Assembly (NCBI RefSeq): GCF_900110145.1
Contig: NZ_FOCP01000001.1
Span: 243,165-307,164, forward strand
Reading direction: 5' to 3'
DNA from: Nitrosomonas marina
Lineage (GTDB): Bacteria; Pseudomonadota; Gammaproteobacteria; Burkholderiales; Nitrosomonadaceae
Length of the DNA stretch: 64,000 bases
Within the stretch, counting starts at the first letter, position 1, and every line of letters begins with the position of its first letter. Of this stretch, positions 17,363 to 26,844 are shown in pieces. The notes under the pieces were generated by a model. It did not search any database and was not told the origin of the DNA. It saw only the letters and a program-made list of their open reading frames with translations. Position numbers and translations under genes: made by a program.

Positions 17363-18943
17363 ATGAGAGAATTATTGTTCAGGTTTGCGAATAGGTTTCC
17401 ATGGATTGTTAGGTTGGCAACGCGAATAACCTGGTTAAGGCGCTTCATCAGCGATATTTATATCAATTACCAGTCTTACGCCACAAACCCTCGGCCCAGG
17501 CCTTTTTCCATGGCTGCGCCGTACACGACCTGGCGATCCTTAACTGACAGGTCTTTCACCGGACGCCATTTACCTGAAGAGCAGGGTAAACAAAACCTGC
17601 CCGACATCGAAAAAGTCGTTACTCTCTGGCACAGACGTAACAAACAGGAAATCCCGTCGCTTCACTCAAGCCTGTTGTTTTCTTTTTTTGCGCAATGGTT
17701 TACCGACAGCTTTCTCAGGACAGATCTGCTGGACCGGCGTAAAAACACGTCAAACCATGAAATCGATTTGTGCCAGATTTATGGTCTGAACGAAGAAATC
17801 ACCAATCGACTGAGATTAAAACAGGATGGAAAGCTTAAGTATCAATATATAGATGGCGAAATTTTCCCCCCTTATCTTTTTAATGTCGAGCAAACTACAG
17901 CTACCAACTGGGTATTTGCCAGCGACGAGTTTGAACAGCTGCATCCCCGCTACGCCCTGGAATTTATTTTTCAAAATGTGCCGGAAGAACGACTTAAGCG
18001 TATGTTTGCCGTGGGATTAGAACACGGCAATTCGGCAATCGGGTACACCATCCTAAATACCATTATGCTGCGTGAGCATAACAGGATTTGCGATATTCTA
18101 AAGGAAGCGCACCCAGAATGGGACGATGAACAACTGTTTCAGACTACGCGCAACATCATGATCGTACTATTGATCAGGATCGTACTGCAGGATTACATTG
18201 GTCACTTTTCAAGCCTAAATTTTACCATTGAACCAACACCGGGCATGGTAGAAAAGCAGCGATGGTATCGTACCAACTGGATTTCTCTGGAATTCAATTT
18301 ACTATACCGCTGGCATTCGATGGTACCGGAAAAATTTGTTGTCGATGATGAATCGTTTTCCCTAGATGAATTTCGTAACAATACACCACTGGTTGTACAG
18401 CACGGTCTCGGACCGATGATAACAGCGGCTACCAGACAAAGAGCCGGACGTATTGGGCTTCACAACACACCAGATTTTTTCTTCGAACCACTTCCGATCG
18501 GCAATGATAATCGCAGCATCATGACCCGTACGGTAGCAATGGGAAGACAAGCAAAACTTCGCTCCTATAATGATTACCGTGAAGCATTCAGCATGCCGCG
18601 TCTGGGCAGTTTTGAAGAGCTCACCAGCATTCCTGAGCTTCAACACGAGCTGAAAACACTTTATAACAACCGGATTGACGATCTTGAATGGCATGTCGGC
18701 ATCTTTGCCGAAGACCATGATGAAGGTTTTATTCTCGGCCGGTTAATGACGCGCATGGTGGGCTACGATGCCTTCACCCATGCGCTGACGAATCCGCTGA
18801 TGTCTGTTTATGTACACAACGAACAGACATTCTCACAGCAAGGATTAAAAATTATTGCAGAAACAAATACGCTTGCAGATATCATTAAACGCAACGTGCA
18901 AGACAGCAATAACGTTCTGGCAAGTTTTGAAACGCCAGCTTAA
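17363..18943 (+). CDS. Cyclooxygenase-like (prostaglandin H synthase family) haem fatty-acid oxygenase
   Basis: 526 residues. It resembles animal cyclooxygenases over long stretches: LRLKQDGKLKYQYIDGEIFP, MLREHNRICDILKEAHPEW followed by DDEQLFQTTRNI, ATRQRAGRIG, SYNDYREAFSMPRLGSFEEL. The catalytic radical Tyr and proximal haem His are kept in LLYRWHSMVP (Y315, H318). The distal haem region reads FFAQWFTDSF where cyclooxygenases have AQHFTHQF: the distal Gln (Q111) is kept but the distal His position is Asp (D115), so peroxidase activity may be weak. There is no EGF-like domain or signal peptide; a short hydrophobic or amphipathic N-terminus may bind the membrane. AAGGAG precedes the ATG. First gene of a rightward lipid-oxidation series. 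Confidence 0.88.
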   Translation: MRELLFRFANRFPWIVRLATRITWLRRFISDIYINYQSYATNPRPRPFSMAAPYTTWRSLTDRSFTGRHLPEEQGKQNLPDIEKVVTLWHRRNKQEIPSLHSSLLFSFFAQWFTDSFLRTDLLDRRKNTSNHEIDLCQIYGLNEEITNRLRLKQDGKLKYQYIDGEIFPPYLFNVEQTTATNWVFASDEFEQLHPRYALEFIFQNVPEERLKRMFAVGLEHGNSAIGYTILNTIMLREHNRICDILKEAHPEWDDEQLFQTTRNIMIVLLIRIVLQDYIGHFSSLNFTIEPTPGMVEKQRWYRTNWISLEFNLLYRWHSMVPEKFVVDDESFSLDEFRNNTPLVVQHGLGPMITAATRQRAGRIGLHNTPDFFFEPLPIGNDNRSIMTRTVAMGRQAKLRSYNDYREAFSMPRLGSFEELTSIPELQHELKTLYNNRIDDLEWHVGIFAEDHDEGFILGRLMTRMVGYDAFTHALTNPLMSVYVHNEQTFSQQGLKIIAETNTLADIIKRNVQDSNNVLASFETPA

Positions 18944-19043
18944 TGAGGAGAATTATCAGTACAGCATTCGTAACATAACATAGTGTTTTTCCAGATCGCC
19001 AGAGCAAATCAGCCTCAGCATCAGTTAACAGGAGTAGAACATA

Positions 19044-20711
19044 ATGAACAGGTTACCACAGCACGAAGACAACGCACGCAGGGTAGAAAAGCGGAGAGCA
19101 TATCTTCAACGCATGCAGGCAGCTTATGAATACATCTATGAATATGCCGAAACTATCGCGATTGTACGGAAATTACCCTGGCGCGAAATCCCCGGGCTGG
19201 GTTATTGGATTCGCGGCGGACTGAATCTGCTGCTACTGGTCCCAAGCCTGCCCGGCCTTTTTTTAAAATATATACGCTATCTGTTAGGCAAGCCGCTTAA
19301 CAGTTATCGAGATTTTGTTTTTTATCCGCTGAGCCCACAGCCCTATCCGAAACTGGTCGATAATTTCCAGCATGATCTGATATTCGGCCTACAACGCGTC
19401 AGCGGCGTCAACCCTGTTGTTCTGCGCGCAGTCACCCGGCAGCAACCATTACCGAAGAATTTGCCAGAACCTGAATTACACCGGATTTTTACCGAGCACA
19501 TTGATGAAATTGACTATGCTACCGCCGTTACACAAAAACGTGTTTATATTCTGGATTATGCTGCGCTGGGTGTTTTGCAGCAACAGCCGGGGGAAATCGA
19601 TGGTGGCTGCAAACAATATGTCACTACACCGATCGTTGCATTATTTCAGCAACCGGACGGTATGCTGCGGCCGATTGCTATTCAATTGCAGCAGGAGTCA
19701 GCCGCCGAGAATCCCATTTATACACCAGCAGACGGCAACCTCTGGCTGGCCGCCAAAACCTTTGCCCAGATCGCTGATGGCAACCACCATATATTACATA
19801 CCCACGCAACGCGTATCCACTATGTCATGGAAGCTGTCATCATGGCATCACGCAGACAACTCTATAAATCGCACCCATTAACTGTGCTTCTATATCCACA
19901 TTTGCAGCATACGCTCAATGTTAATCATCAACATACATTTCTGAAAGACCGCAAAGGCCGTCCGGGACGCTTTGGAGAATTATTTGCCGGTAACTATGAG
20001 GCGACCACTCAGTGCATGGCCAATGGCATGACCAGCTTTCATTTCAAAGCATCGGCTTTTCCGGATGATATTGCCAGCCGGGAAGTCGATAATCCCGGTC
20101 TTTTCTACCCTTATCGTGATGATGGCATTTTGTTATGGGATGCAATCCAGCACTTTAGCACAGAATATATTGACCTCTATTACAAATCAGACAAGGATGT
20201 TACTGACGATCATGAAATTCAGGCGTGGGCAAATGATATTGCCGCGCAAGATCGCGGCAGAATTCCCGGGTTTCCCATGAAACTTGAATCCAAACAAGTG
20301 CTGGCCGAAACAATCGGTCATATCATCTTCCTCTGCACCGCGTTTCATTCCTGCATACACTTTAACCAATATAAATACCCGGGGTTTGTTCCCAATATGC
20401 CGTTCTCCGCCTATGCCCCACCGCCAAATGGCAAAGACAGTCAAATAGATGCAGCGGATTTATTCAAGCTTCAACCAGCTTTTCGCGCTGCTTATTCACA
20501 GACCTGGACATTTTTTCAGACCAATTTCCGTGTTAACCGGTTAGGGCAATATAGATTACGGCAATTTGACCCGCAGGCACGCGCTGTCATAGAACGGTTT
20601 AGAGGCCGATTAGCTGAAATAGAAACCGAAATTGACCGGAGAAACCACAATCGTCTCTTTCCCTATGACCGTATGAACCCCCGGACGATTCCCAACGGAG
20701 TAACCGTCTAA
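19044..20711 (+). CDS. Lipoxygenase
   Basis: 555 residues, a bacterial lipoxygenase without the N-terminal PLAT domain. The iron-ligand regions are intact. H254 and H259 lie in THATRIHYVMEA, within the family block that continues with ASRRQLYKSHPLTVLLYPHL. H435 and H439 lie in AFHSCIHFNQYKYPGFVPN, with His at the fourth position as in mammalian enzymes. The chain ends IPNGVTV, so the C-terminal carboxylate ligand is Val rather than the usual Ile. Lipoxygenases insert O2 into polyunsaturated fatty acids to give hydroperoxides. A basic/hydrophobic segment near residues 55-80 may touch membrane. It follows the cyclooxygenase-like gene by 100 bases; regiospecificity cannot be read from sequence here. 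Confidence 0.92.
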   Translation: MNRLPQHEDNARRVEKRRAYLQRMQAAYEYIYEYAETIAIVRKLPWREIPGLGYWIRGGLNLLLLVPSLPGLFLKYIRYLLGKPLNSYRDFVFYPLSPQPYPKLVDNFQHDLIFGLQRVSGVNPVVLRAVTRQQPLPKNLPEPELHRIFTEHIDEIDYATAVTQKRVYILDYAALGVLQQQPGEIDGGCKQYVTTPIVALFQQPDGMLRPIAIQLQQESAAENPIYTPADGNLWLAAKTFAQIADGNHHILHTHATRIHYVMEAVIMASRRQLYKSHPLTVLLYPHLQHTLNVNHQHTFLKDRKGRPGRFGELFAGNYEATTQCMANGMTSFHFKASAFPDDIASREVDNPGLFYPYRDDGILLWDAIQHFSTEYIDLYYKSDKDVTDDHEIQAWANDIAAQDRGRIPGFPMKLESKQVLAETIGHIIFLCTAFHSCIHFNQYKYPGFVPNMPFSAYAPPPNGKDSQIDAADLFKLQPAFRAAYSQTWTFFQTNFRVNRLGQYRLRQFDPQARAVIERFRGRLAEIETEIDRRNHNRLFPYDRMNPRTIPNGVTV

Positions 20712-21012
20712 TAGTCTCGGCATACAAAATTCGGTTTTGCAGATATTTCGCTAAAAATCATATATCTTTTGACAAATTTTCTCTCAACACAAAGAAACAG
20801 CGACTAAAAGCTACACTACTCCCGTAACAAAATTCTGTTGAGCTTCGGGAAACAGCTAACACTGCAACAGAATGAGCAAGTCAAAAGAACACCAATTGCT
20901 GGCATTAGTTGTCTGCAAACAATTCTGAAAGGCGTCTACCCGTTTCTAAAAACTGGACACACTGAGTGATAAATGGTTTACTTTCAATAACCAAATTGGA
21001 GCAGGACATAGG
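20712..21012. other. Intergenic stretch with a 9-bp inverted repeat
   Basis: No gene is seen. ATTCTGTTG (20832-20840) and CAACAGAAT (20865-20873) are perfect complements 24 bases apart, with an inner AGCT/AGCT pair. There is no T-run after the structure, so it may be an operator or an attenuation element between the lipoxygenase and the next genes rather than a terminator. Confidence 0.45.
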
Positions 21013-21219
21013 ATGCAATACTTGTTAGTTAAGTTTCGGGAAGATCGGGATGTTGTCGTGGATGGGCATATTCTGGGTGTTACAAACCGGGTGATTGAAC
21101 TGGAAGAAGGCCTGCACACAATCAGTCTTGCAGAACCATATGACTTTATGCCTGACAAATACGAAATTCCCGTAATCAACTCCACTGTTGTAAACCCTGT
21201 AGAAGTTGAGTTTAATTAG
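21013..21219 (+). CDS. Small conserved-looking beta-rich protein
   Basis: 68 residues. A pattern of short strands (YLLVKFREDRDVVVDG, VIELEEGLHTISL) suggests a small beta-sandwich resembling PEGA-type domains, which display a VDG turn and a G-x-H-x-I motif. A GGAG/AGGA site precedes the ATG. Its stop is one base from the ATG of the patatin lipoprotein, so the two are translationally linked. No function is known; it may assist the patatin or the oxygenases. Confidence 0.6.
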   Translation: MQYLLVKFREDRDVVVDGHILGVTNRVIELEEGLHTISLAEPYDFMPDKYEIPVINSTVVNPVEVEFN

Positions 21220-21220
21220 T

Positions 21221-22654
21221 ATGCTACAGCGGATCGTACTGATTTTAATATTCTGTCTGCTGTCTTCGGGCTGTGCCACGTATATATTGAATCAGCCTTT
21301 GGAAAGTTATGAGCCGGACCAAGGCTATCGGTTTCCTGCAATAATCGAAGACGATTCGCCGGATACACAAAATTCCGATTCTTTATTTGTCTGTCTGGCT
21401 TTCTCAGGCGGGGGCACACGTGCTGCGGCATTTGCCTACGGCGTTCTAGAAAAACTTCATGAGACTCCTATTCAATGGGAAGGCAAAACAAGCAGTTTAC
21501 TGGATGAGGTGGATTGCATCTCTGGAATATCCGGCGGTTCATTTACAGCCGCTTATTTTGGTCTTTTTGGCAAGCGCATTTTTCAGGATTTTCGTGTGCG
21601 TTTTCTGAGCCGGGACATTCAGGGAGAACTGCTTGCACGCGCATTGAATCCACTTAACTGGCCGCGCCTTGCTTCACCTAAATTCAATCGTATCGATCTC
21701 GCGACTGAACTGTATAACGAAACGCTTTTTGATGGTAAAACGTTTGATGATCTGGTTGCGCGGGGAAAACGTCCGTTTATTATTATCAATGCGACCGATC
21801 TTGTCAGCGGACAATCTTTCGAATTTACGCAAAATCAGTTCGATTTCCTGGGTTCAGACCTTGGTAAGCTACCGGTGGCCCGTGCTGTTTCGGCTTCTTC
21901 AGCATTTCCTTTCTTACTCAGCCCCGTCAGTTTAAAAAATTACACACCGCCCCCGGAATTCTCAACACCGGAAGACATCGCGAAAGGACTAAAAAATTAC
22001 GAATACAACCGACGTCTGTGGCATTGGGCTATCCGTCACTATGAATATCTGAATAAAAGTGAACGGCCTTACGTTCATCTGATGGACGGTGGGCTTTCGG
22101 ACAATATTGGCATGCGCGCAATTGAAAACGAATATCGACGCAGCGGTGGTTTTATACGTCAACGAATAAATAGCGCCGGTAGAAAAAGCGGCATTAAGAA
22201 ACTGGTTTTTATCGTGGCAAATGCCCGTACTGAAAGCCAGGACAAAATCAGCAAAAGCGATATACCACCGGAAATTTCAGAAGTCGGTTTTAAGACCGCG
22301 ACTATCGCATTGGACAACTACAGTTTTGAAACTATTGAATCAATGCGCGATTTAATCAATCAACGCCGTCAAACCCAGGACACACTGGCACAATGTAACC
22401 GCAAGATTCTAGAGTGTCCTTCGGTTCAGCCTTTCCCTCAGCTAAGCCGGGAAATCGAGCCCATTTTTATCGATTTGAATTTCGAAGCTCATCCTGATCC
22501 GGAAATCAGAAAAGAACTACAAAGTTTACCCACCAGCTTCGTCCTACCTGAAGAAGCCGTTAACCAGTTAATACGTGCTGGAGGGGAATTGCTGGAAAAT
22601 TCTGCCGATTTTCAAAAACTAAGACAAAAGCTGCAACCTAGCGTACCAGATTAA
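21221..22654 (+). CDS. Patatin-like phospholipase, lipoprotein
   Basis: About 477 residues. The N-terminus is a lipoprotein signal (IVLILIFCLLSSGC), so the enzyme should be anchored by lipid in a membrane facing the periplasm or cell surface. The patatin elements are all visible: the oxyanion loop FSGGGTRAAAFAYG, the nucleophile elbow GISGG, and the catalytic Asp in MDGGLSDN. Patatins hydrolyse acyl chains from phospholipids. I use the ATG at 21221 rather than an upstream TTG because it places the signal peptide correctly. Its place between the lipoxygenase and the aldehyde dehydrogenase suggests it supplies fatty acids to the oxygenases (inference). Confidence 0.9.
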   Translation: MLQRIVLILIFCLLSSGCATYILNQPLESYEPDQGYRFPAIIEDDSPDTQNSDSLFVCLAFSGGGTRAAAFAYGVLEKLHETPIQWEGKTSSLLDEVDCISGISGGSFTAAYFGLFGKRIFQDFRVRFLSRDIQGELLARALNPLNWPRLASPKFNRIDLATELYNETLFDGKTFDDLVARGKRPFIIINATDLVSGQSFEFTQNQFDFLGSDLGKLPVARAVSASSAFPFLLSPVSLKNYTPPPEFSTPEDIAKGLKNYEYNRRLWHWAIRHYEYLNKSERPYVHLMDGGLSDNIGMRAIENEYRRSGGFIRQRINSAGRKSGIKKLVFIVANARTESQDKISKSDIPPEISEVGFKTATIALDNYSFETIESMRDLINQRRQTQDTLAQCNRKILECPSVQPFPQLSREIEPIFIDLNFEAHPDPEIRKELQSLPTSFVLPEEAVNQLIRAGGELLENSADFQKLRQKLQPSVPD

Positions 22655-22687
22655 TGACGTCAGAAACTAAACCCCAGGATATTCATT

Positions 22688-24148
22688 GTGAACATGACGG
22701 ATCAACAAATCAATGCCTCGGCAAACGCCAGTTCTGCACAAACAGAAAACATCAAGCGGGTTTTTGGTAAACAAAAATCCAATGCGCTGATATTGCGCAC
22801 CAGCACCGCCGACAACCGCATCGCCAAAATCAAAAAGCTGCGCGACGCTGTCCTGGCACGTCGGGAACGCATATACAAGGCTTGCTACGATGATTTCAGA
22901 AAACCGGAAACCGAGGTTGACCTGACAGAAATTTTTCCGGTCAAACTGGAAGCAAATCACGCCATTCAGCATCTGAAAAAATGGATGAAGCCGGTACATG
23001 TTATGCCCACCAAAGTTACTTTCGGCACACGCAGCTACATTCGCTACGAACCGATGGGCGTCAATTTGATTATTTCACCATGGAATTATCCAGTCAATTT
23101 GACTTTATGTCCGTTAGTATCCGCTATTGCAGCTGGCAATACCGTGATGATAAAACCGTCAGAAATGACACCTCATACATCGGCATTTTTGCGAGAATTG
23201 ATCGAGGATTTATTTGATGAAAACGAAATAGCCCTGTTTGAAGGTGATGCCACAGTCTCCCAGCAACTATTAGACCTTCCCTTTAATCATATTTTTTTTA
23301 CCGGTTCGCCAGCTGTTGGCAAAATTGTCATGGCAGCAGCAGCCAAACATTTGAGCAAAGTAACTTTGGAGCTCGGTGGCAAAAGTCCAACCATCATTGA
23401 CCAGAGCGCCAATATCAAACAGGCCGCCAAAACCATGGCTTTTACCAAATATACAAACAATGGCCAGACCTGTATTGCCCCGGATTATGTTTATGTGCAC
23501 TGCGCTGTACAACATGATTTTGTCGCAGCAGTCAAGCAGGAGATCAATCGCGCATATGGTCAAACACCTGATGCTCAGCAGGCCAGCCCTGATTATGCTC
23601 GCATTATCAACAACAATCATTTCAATCGCATAAAAGGACTCACTGATGACGCTATTGCGCATGGTGCTCAGTTAGACGCTGGCGGCATCGCCACAGATGA
23701 TGGCGAGAATTTTATTTCACCTACTGTATTGAGTAATATAGACAAGACAAGCAAAATTATGCAAGAAGAGATCTTCGGGCCTCTTCTTCCAATTCTTGTA
23801 TTTGATGATATCAGCGAAGTCATTGATCATATTAATTCCAACGAAAAACCCCTTGCGCTTTATATATTCACCAATGATAAGGAAAGCGCACAAAAGGTTC
23901 TGAACGAGACGTCATCCGGCGACGCCTGTATCAATACAGGCCTGATACACTATCTACATGCCAATTTGCCATTCGGAGGCGTAAACCATAGTGGTATCGG
24001 AAAATCTCATGGCATTTATGGCTTCCGTGCTTTTTCACACGAACGGTCTGTAGTACGTAATCTCTTTGCACCTACACTACTATTGGCACCGCCCTATAAC
24101 AAATTCGTAAAATGGCTGGCCAAATCTGTTGTCAAATATATGAGTTGA
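22688..24148 (+). CDS. Aldehyde dehydrogenase, likely fatty-aldehyde type
   Basis: 486 residues. Key motifs are present: the NAD site GSPAVGKIVM, the general base in LELGGKSP, and the nucleophile Cys in NNGQTCIAPDYV. The length and a hydrophobic C-terminal tail ending in NKFVKWLAKSVVKYMS resemble class 3 fatty-aldehyde dehydrogenases that sit on membranes. They oxidise long-chain aldehydes to acids. It lies 33 bases after the patatin and 97 bases before the alpha-dioxygenase-like gene. Alpha-dioxygenases yield a fatty aldehyde one carbon shorter, so this enzyme would complete an alpha-oxidation step. Substrate is inferred from context. Confidence 0.92.
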   Translation: MNMTDQQINASANASSAQTENIKRVFGKQKSNALILRTSTADNRIAKIKKLRDAVLARRERIYKACYDDFRKPETEVDLTEIFPVKLEANHAIQHLKKWMKPVHVMPTKVTFGTRSYIRYEPMGVNLIISPWNYPVNLTLCPLVSAIAAGNTVMIKPSEMTPHTSAFLRELIEDLFDENEIALFEGDATVSQQLLDLPFNHIFFTGSPAVGKIVMAAAAKHLSKVTLELGGKSPTIIDQSANIKQAAKTMAFTKYTNNGQTCIAPDYVYVHCAVQHDFVAAVKQEINRAYGQTPDAQQASPDYARIINNNHFNRIKGLTDDAIAHGAQLDAGGIATDDGENFISPTVLSNIDKTSKIMQEEIFGPLLPILVFDDISEVIDHINSNEKPLALYIFTNDKESAQKVLNETSSGDACINTGLIHYLHANLPFGGVNHSGIGKSHGIYGFRAFSHERSVVRNLFAPTLLLAPPYNKFVKWLAKSVVKYMS

Positions 24149-24245
24149 TAGGCAGATTGGCTTACTGTTTTTTAGTGCCGAGAGTAGCTACAATAACTTG
24201 TTGGCCAACTAAATTCATGCGGTCGGCGGTCGGGTTTATTTTGCG

Positions 24246-26585
24246 ATGACTATTATAAGCGATGTGAATACCAATGACAGCGAGTATAAAGCACTGCTAG
24301 CAGAAGTTATTCGTTTGCTTGAATCCGGTGAGCACAAAGCAGCGTTGGAACATCTGCACCACCTGTGTCCGACAAAAATGAATGGCGATGGAAACGCATT
24401 GCTTGGACTGGTTTATTTTCGCAACGAGGCCTACGAAATGGCCGCAAAATACTACGAAGCAGCACTTAAAACACAACCCGGCAGCGATGAATGGCGCGAC
24501 ATGCTGGCACGCGCACGGGCGAATATGGTTGCTGAAATCCAGCGCCCCGTTCCCCCAGTTCATTTTTTTGAACGCGACACACTGCTGGCTCCGGCAATCA
24601 TTACCCAAAAAAAACTGCCTGAACCAATACAACCAGGTATCACGCCAGCTATCCTCAAGCGAATAAGATATATACTTGGCAATAGCATAGGCATTCTTGC
24701 AACAGGCATAATGAACGGTATGACGCTGTTATGGGGCACCCTTGCAGGCTATCGCGACAGAATTTGGACTAACTGGTATCGGCGGGGTATTTTTCTGGGA
24801 ATTTTGACGCTTGCCTACATGCGCGAATGTCTCAATAAAAACAATCTCAAAACAACCTATCCTGCCGACAAACTTGTCGGTTTCCAGCCGAAGCATCAGA
24901 AACCGCCCGACGGTGTAACACACTTTCGGACGGCCGATGGCACCTGGAACAATCTTGCAGATCCCAAAGAAGGCGCGGCCGGAACACGATTTCATCGCAA
25001 TGTTGCAAACTCAGCGATCCTTCCCGAAAGTGGCGACAGATTGATGACTCCGAATCCTCGTGAGATCAGCAGGCTTTTACTGACACGCAGCGAGTCAATG
25101 AAGGAAATTCCTTTCTTGAATCTGCTGGCGGCCGCTTGGATTCAATTTCAAAATCATGACTGGATCAGCCACGGTGAAAACGTATTCTGGGAATATCACA
25201 AAATCCCACTTTCTGAGCACGATCCTGCGCGAACCAAATACCGGCAGACATACATGTATGTTCCCAAGACACAGCCCGATCCTACTCACACGGCTGGCAA
25301 AGAACAAACGCCCATTACCTTTATCAACGAGGTCACGCATTGGTGGGATGGTTCGCAAATCTATGGCAGCGACCAGAAAACAGCCGATTTTCTTAGAAGC
25401 GGCATGAATGGCAAGCTGCGCATAAACAAAGACGGAACGCTACCGGTTAATAACAATGGTATCGAAGAAACAGGTTTTACGCGGAACTGGTGGGTTGGCC
25501 TCGCAATGTTACACAATCTGTTTGTACTCGAACATAACGCTATTTGCGATCATCTTAAATCAGCATATCCCAAATGGAGTGACGACCGTTTATACAATGT
25601 GGCACGCCTGATCAATGCCGCGGTTATTGCAAAAATTCATTCTGTGGAATGGACGCCGGCTATTTTACCGAATCGCTGCCTCGATATTGCACTCAACGCG
25701 AACTGGTTTGGTATTTTAACCAATCTTTTCCGATCCGAACGGAACCGCAAGACCGTCGCCGATATAAACGTCCGAAACCCAGAATTGGGCGGCGTTGTTG
25801 GCAATCCCATAGATAAACACAATTCTCCTTACGGACTCACCGAGGAATTTGTTGAAGTCTATCGCATGCACTCGTTATTACCTGAATCTCTCACGCTGCG
25901 CACCATAAGCAACGAGAGGCCTATCGAAACAATACCAATTGCCGAAACCCGGCAAGCAGGCTCATCCAAAATCACTCAACGCATTGCATTGGCAGATTTG
26001 TTTTATTCGTTTGGTAAAATGCATCCCGGACAGCTGGTACTCAACAACTATCCGAAATTCATGCAGGAAATGAGTATCCCGGGTAATCCGCTTTTTGATC
26101 TCGGGGCTGTTGATCTGCTGCGCGCCCGCGAACGTGGCGTTCCCCGTTATAATGAATTTCGCCGTCAACTCGGATTGAGTCCAATTAACACATTTGAAGA
26201 CTTGACCGACAACAAGGAGCATGTCCGTACTATCTGCAGTTTGTACGGCAACGATGTAGAGCTGCTGGATCTGATGATAGGCACTTTAGCTGAAGGTCAC
26301 CGCCCAACCGGTTTCGGATTCGGCGAAACCATGTTTCAAATTTTTATGCTCAACGCAACTCGACGCCTGCAAGCGGATCGCTTCTACACCGACGACTACA
26401 ATCCACGGGTGTACACGCAGGAAGGGCTATTGTGGATTGATACAACTGATTTTAAAACTGTATTGTTGCGCCACTATCCTGAACTTGGCCAGACCGGACT
26501 GGCGAATATCAATAATGCGTTTGAGCCCTGGGATACGGAAATACCGCTTGATCCGGAACGGCATCCGCTACACAGCTTATCCTAG
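24246..26585 (+). CDS. Alpha-dioxygenase-like haem peroxidase with TPR-like N-terminal extension
   Basis: 779 residues. Residues 1-110 look like a TPR-type helical repeat (ALLGLVYFRNEAYEMAAKYY). A hydrophobic segment follows near residues 145-200. The rest is a cyclooxygenase-superfamily domain closest to plant alpha-dioxygenases: distal His in AAAWIQFQNHDWISHG (H304), VTHWWDGSQIYG, and the radical Tyr and proximal His in EVYRMHSLLPE (Y539, H542). Alpha-dioxygenases insert O2 at C2 of fatty acids, and the product decarboxylates to a shorter aldehyde. Plant enzymes are about 640 residues, so the N-terminal extension is extra. Last gene of the first oxygenase series. Confidence 0.85.
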   Translation: MTIISDVNTNDSEYKALLAEVIRLLESGEHKAALEHLHHLCPTKMNGDGNALLGLVYFRNEAYEMAAKYYEAALKTQPGSDEWRDMLARARANMVAEIQRPVPPVHFFERDTLLAPAIITQKKLPEPIQPGITPAILKRIRYILGNSIGILATGIMNGMTLLWGTLAGYRDRIWTNWYRRGIFLGILTLAYMRECLNKNNLKTTYPADKLVGFQPKHQKPPDGVTHFRTADGTWNNLADPKEGAAGTRFHRNVANSAILPESGDRLMTPNPREISRLLLTRSESMKEIPFLNLLAAAWIQFQNHDWISHGENVFWEYHKIPLSEHDPARTKYRQTYMYVPKTQPDPTHTAGKEQTPITFINEVTHWWDGSQIYGSDQKTADFLRSGMNGKLRINKDGTLPVNNNGIEETGFTRNWWVGLAMLHNLFVLEHNAICDHLKSAYPKWSDDRLYNVARLINAAVIAKIHSVEWTPAILPNRCLDIALNANWFGILTNLFRSERNRKTVADINVRNPELGGVVGNPIDKHNSPYGLTEEFVEVYRMHSLLPESLTLRTISNERPIETIPIAETRQAGSSKITQRIALADLFYSFGKMHPGQLVLNNYPKFMQEMSIPGNPLFDLGAVDLLRARERGVPRYNEFRRQLGLSPINTFEDLTDNKEHVRTICSLYGNDVELLDLMIGTLAEGHRPTGFGFGETMFQIFMLNATRRLQADRFYTDDYNPRVYTQEGLLWIDTTDFKTVLLRHYPELGQTGLANINNAFEPWDTEIPLDPERHPLHSLS

Positions 26586-26844
26586 GACAGGATTTTAAGG
26601 TATCTGAACCACTGTAATCTACTGGTCCACGTTCAAGCAGATCCGCGTTACAGGCAATATGATTTGAAATAGCGAAAAATAAAGTAAACACGGCATGAAA
26701 TCTGCAGCTATTCATCATGTATAACAGAATGTGTCAGTACTAACTCTGATTCCCTGTTTTTGATCAAGCCAGCAAGAGACAAGACAACCCTATTACTCGG
26801 TCAAACTCTTAACAGTCCATAACAGGATGCGGTGATCATTTAAC

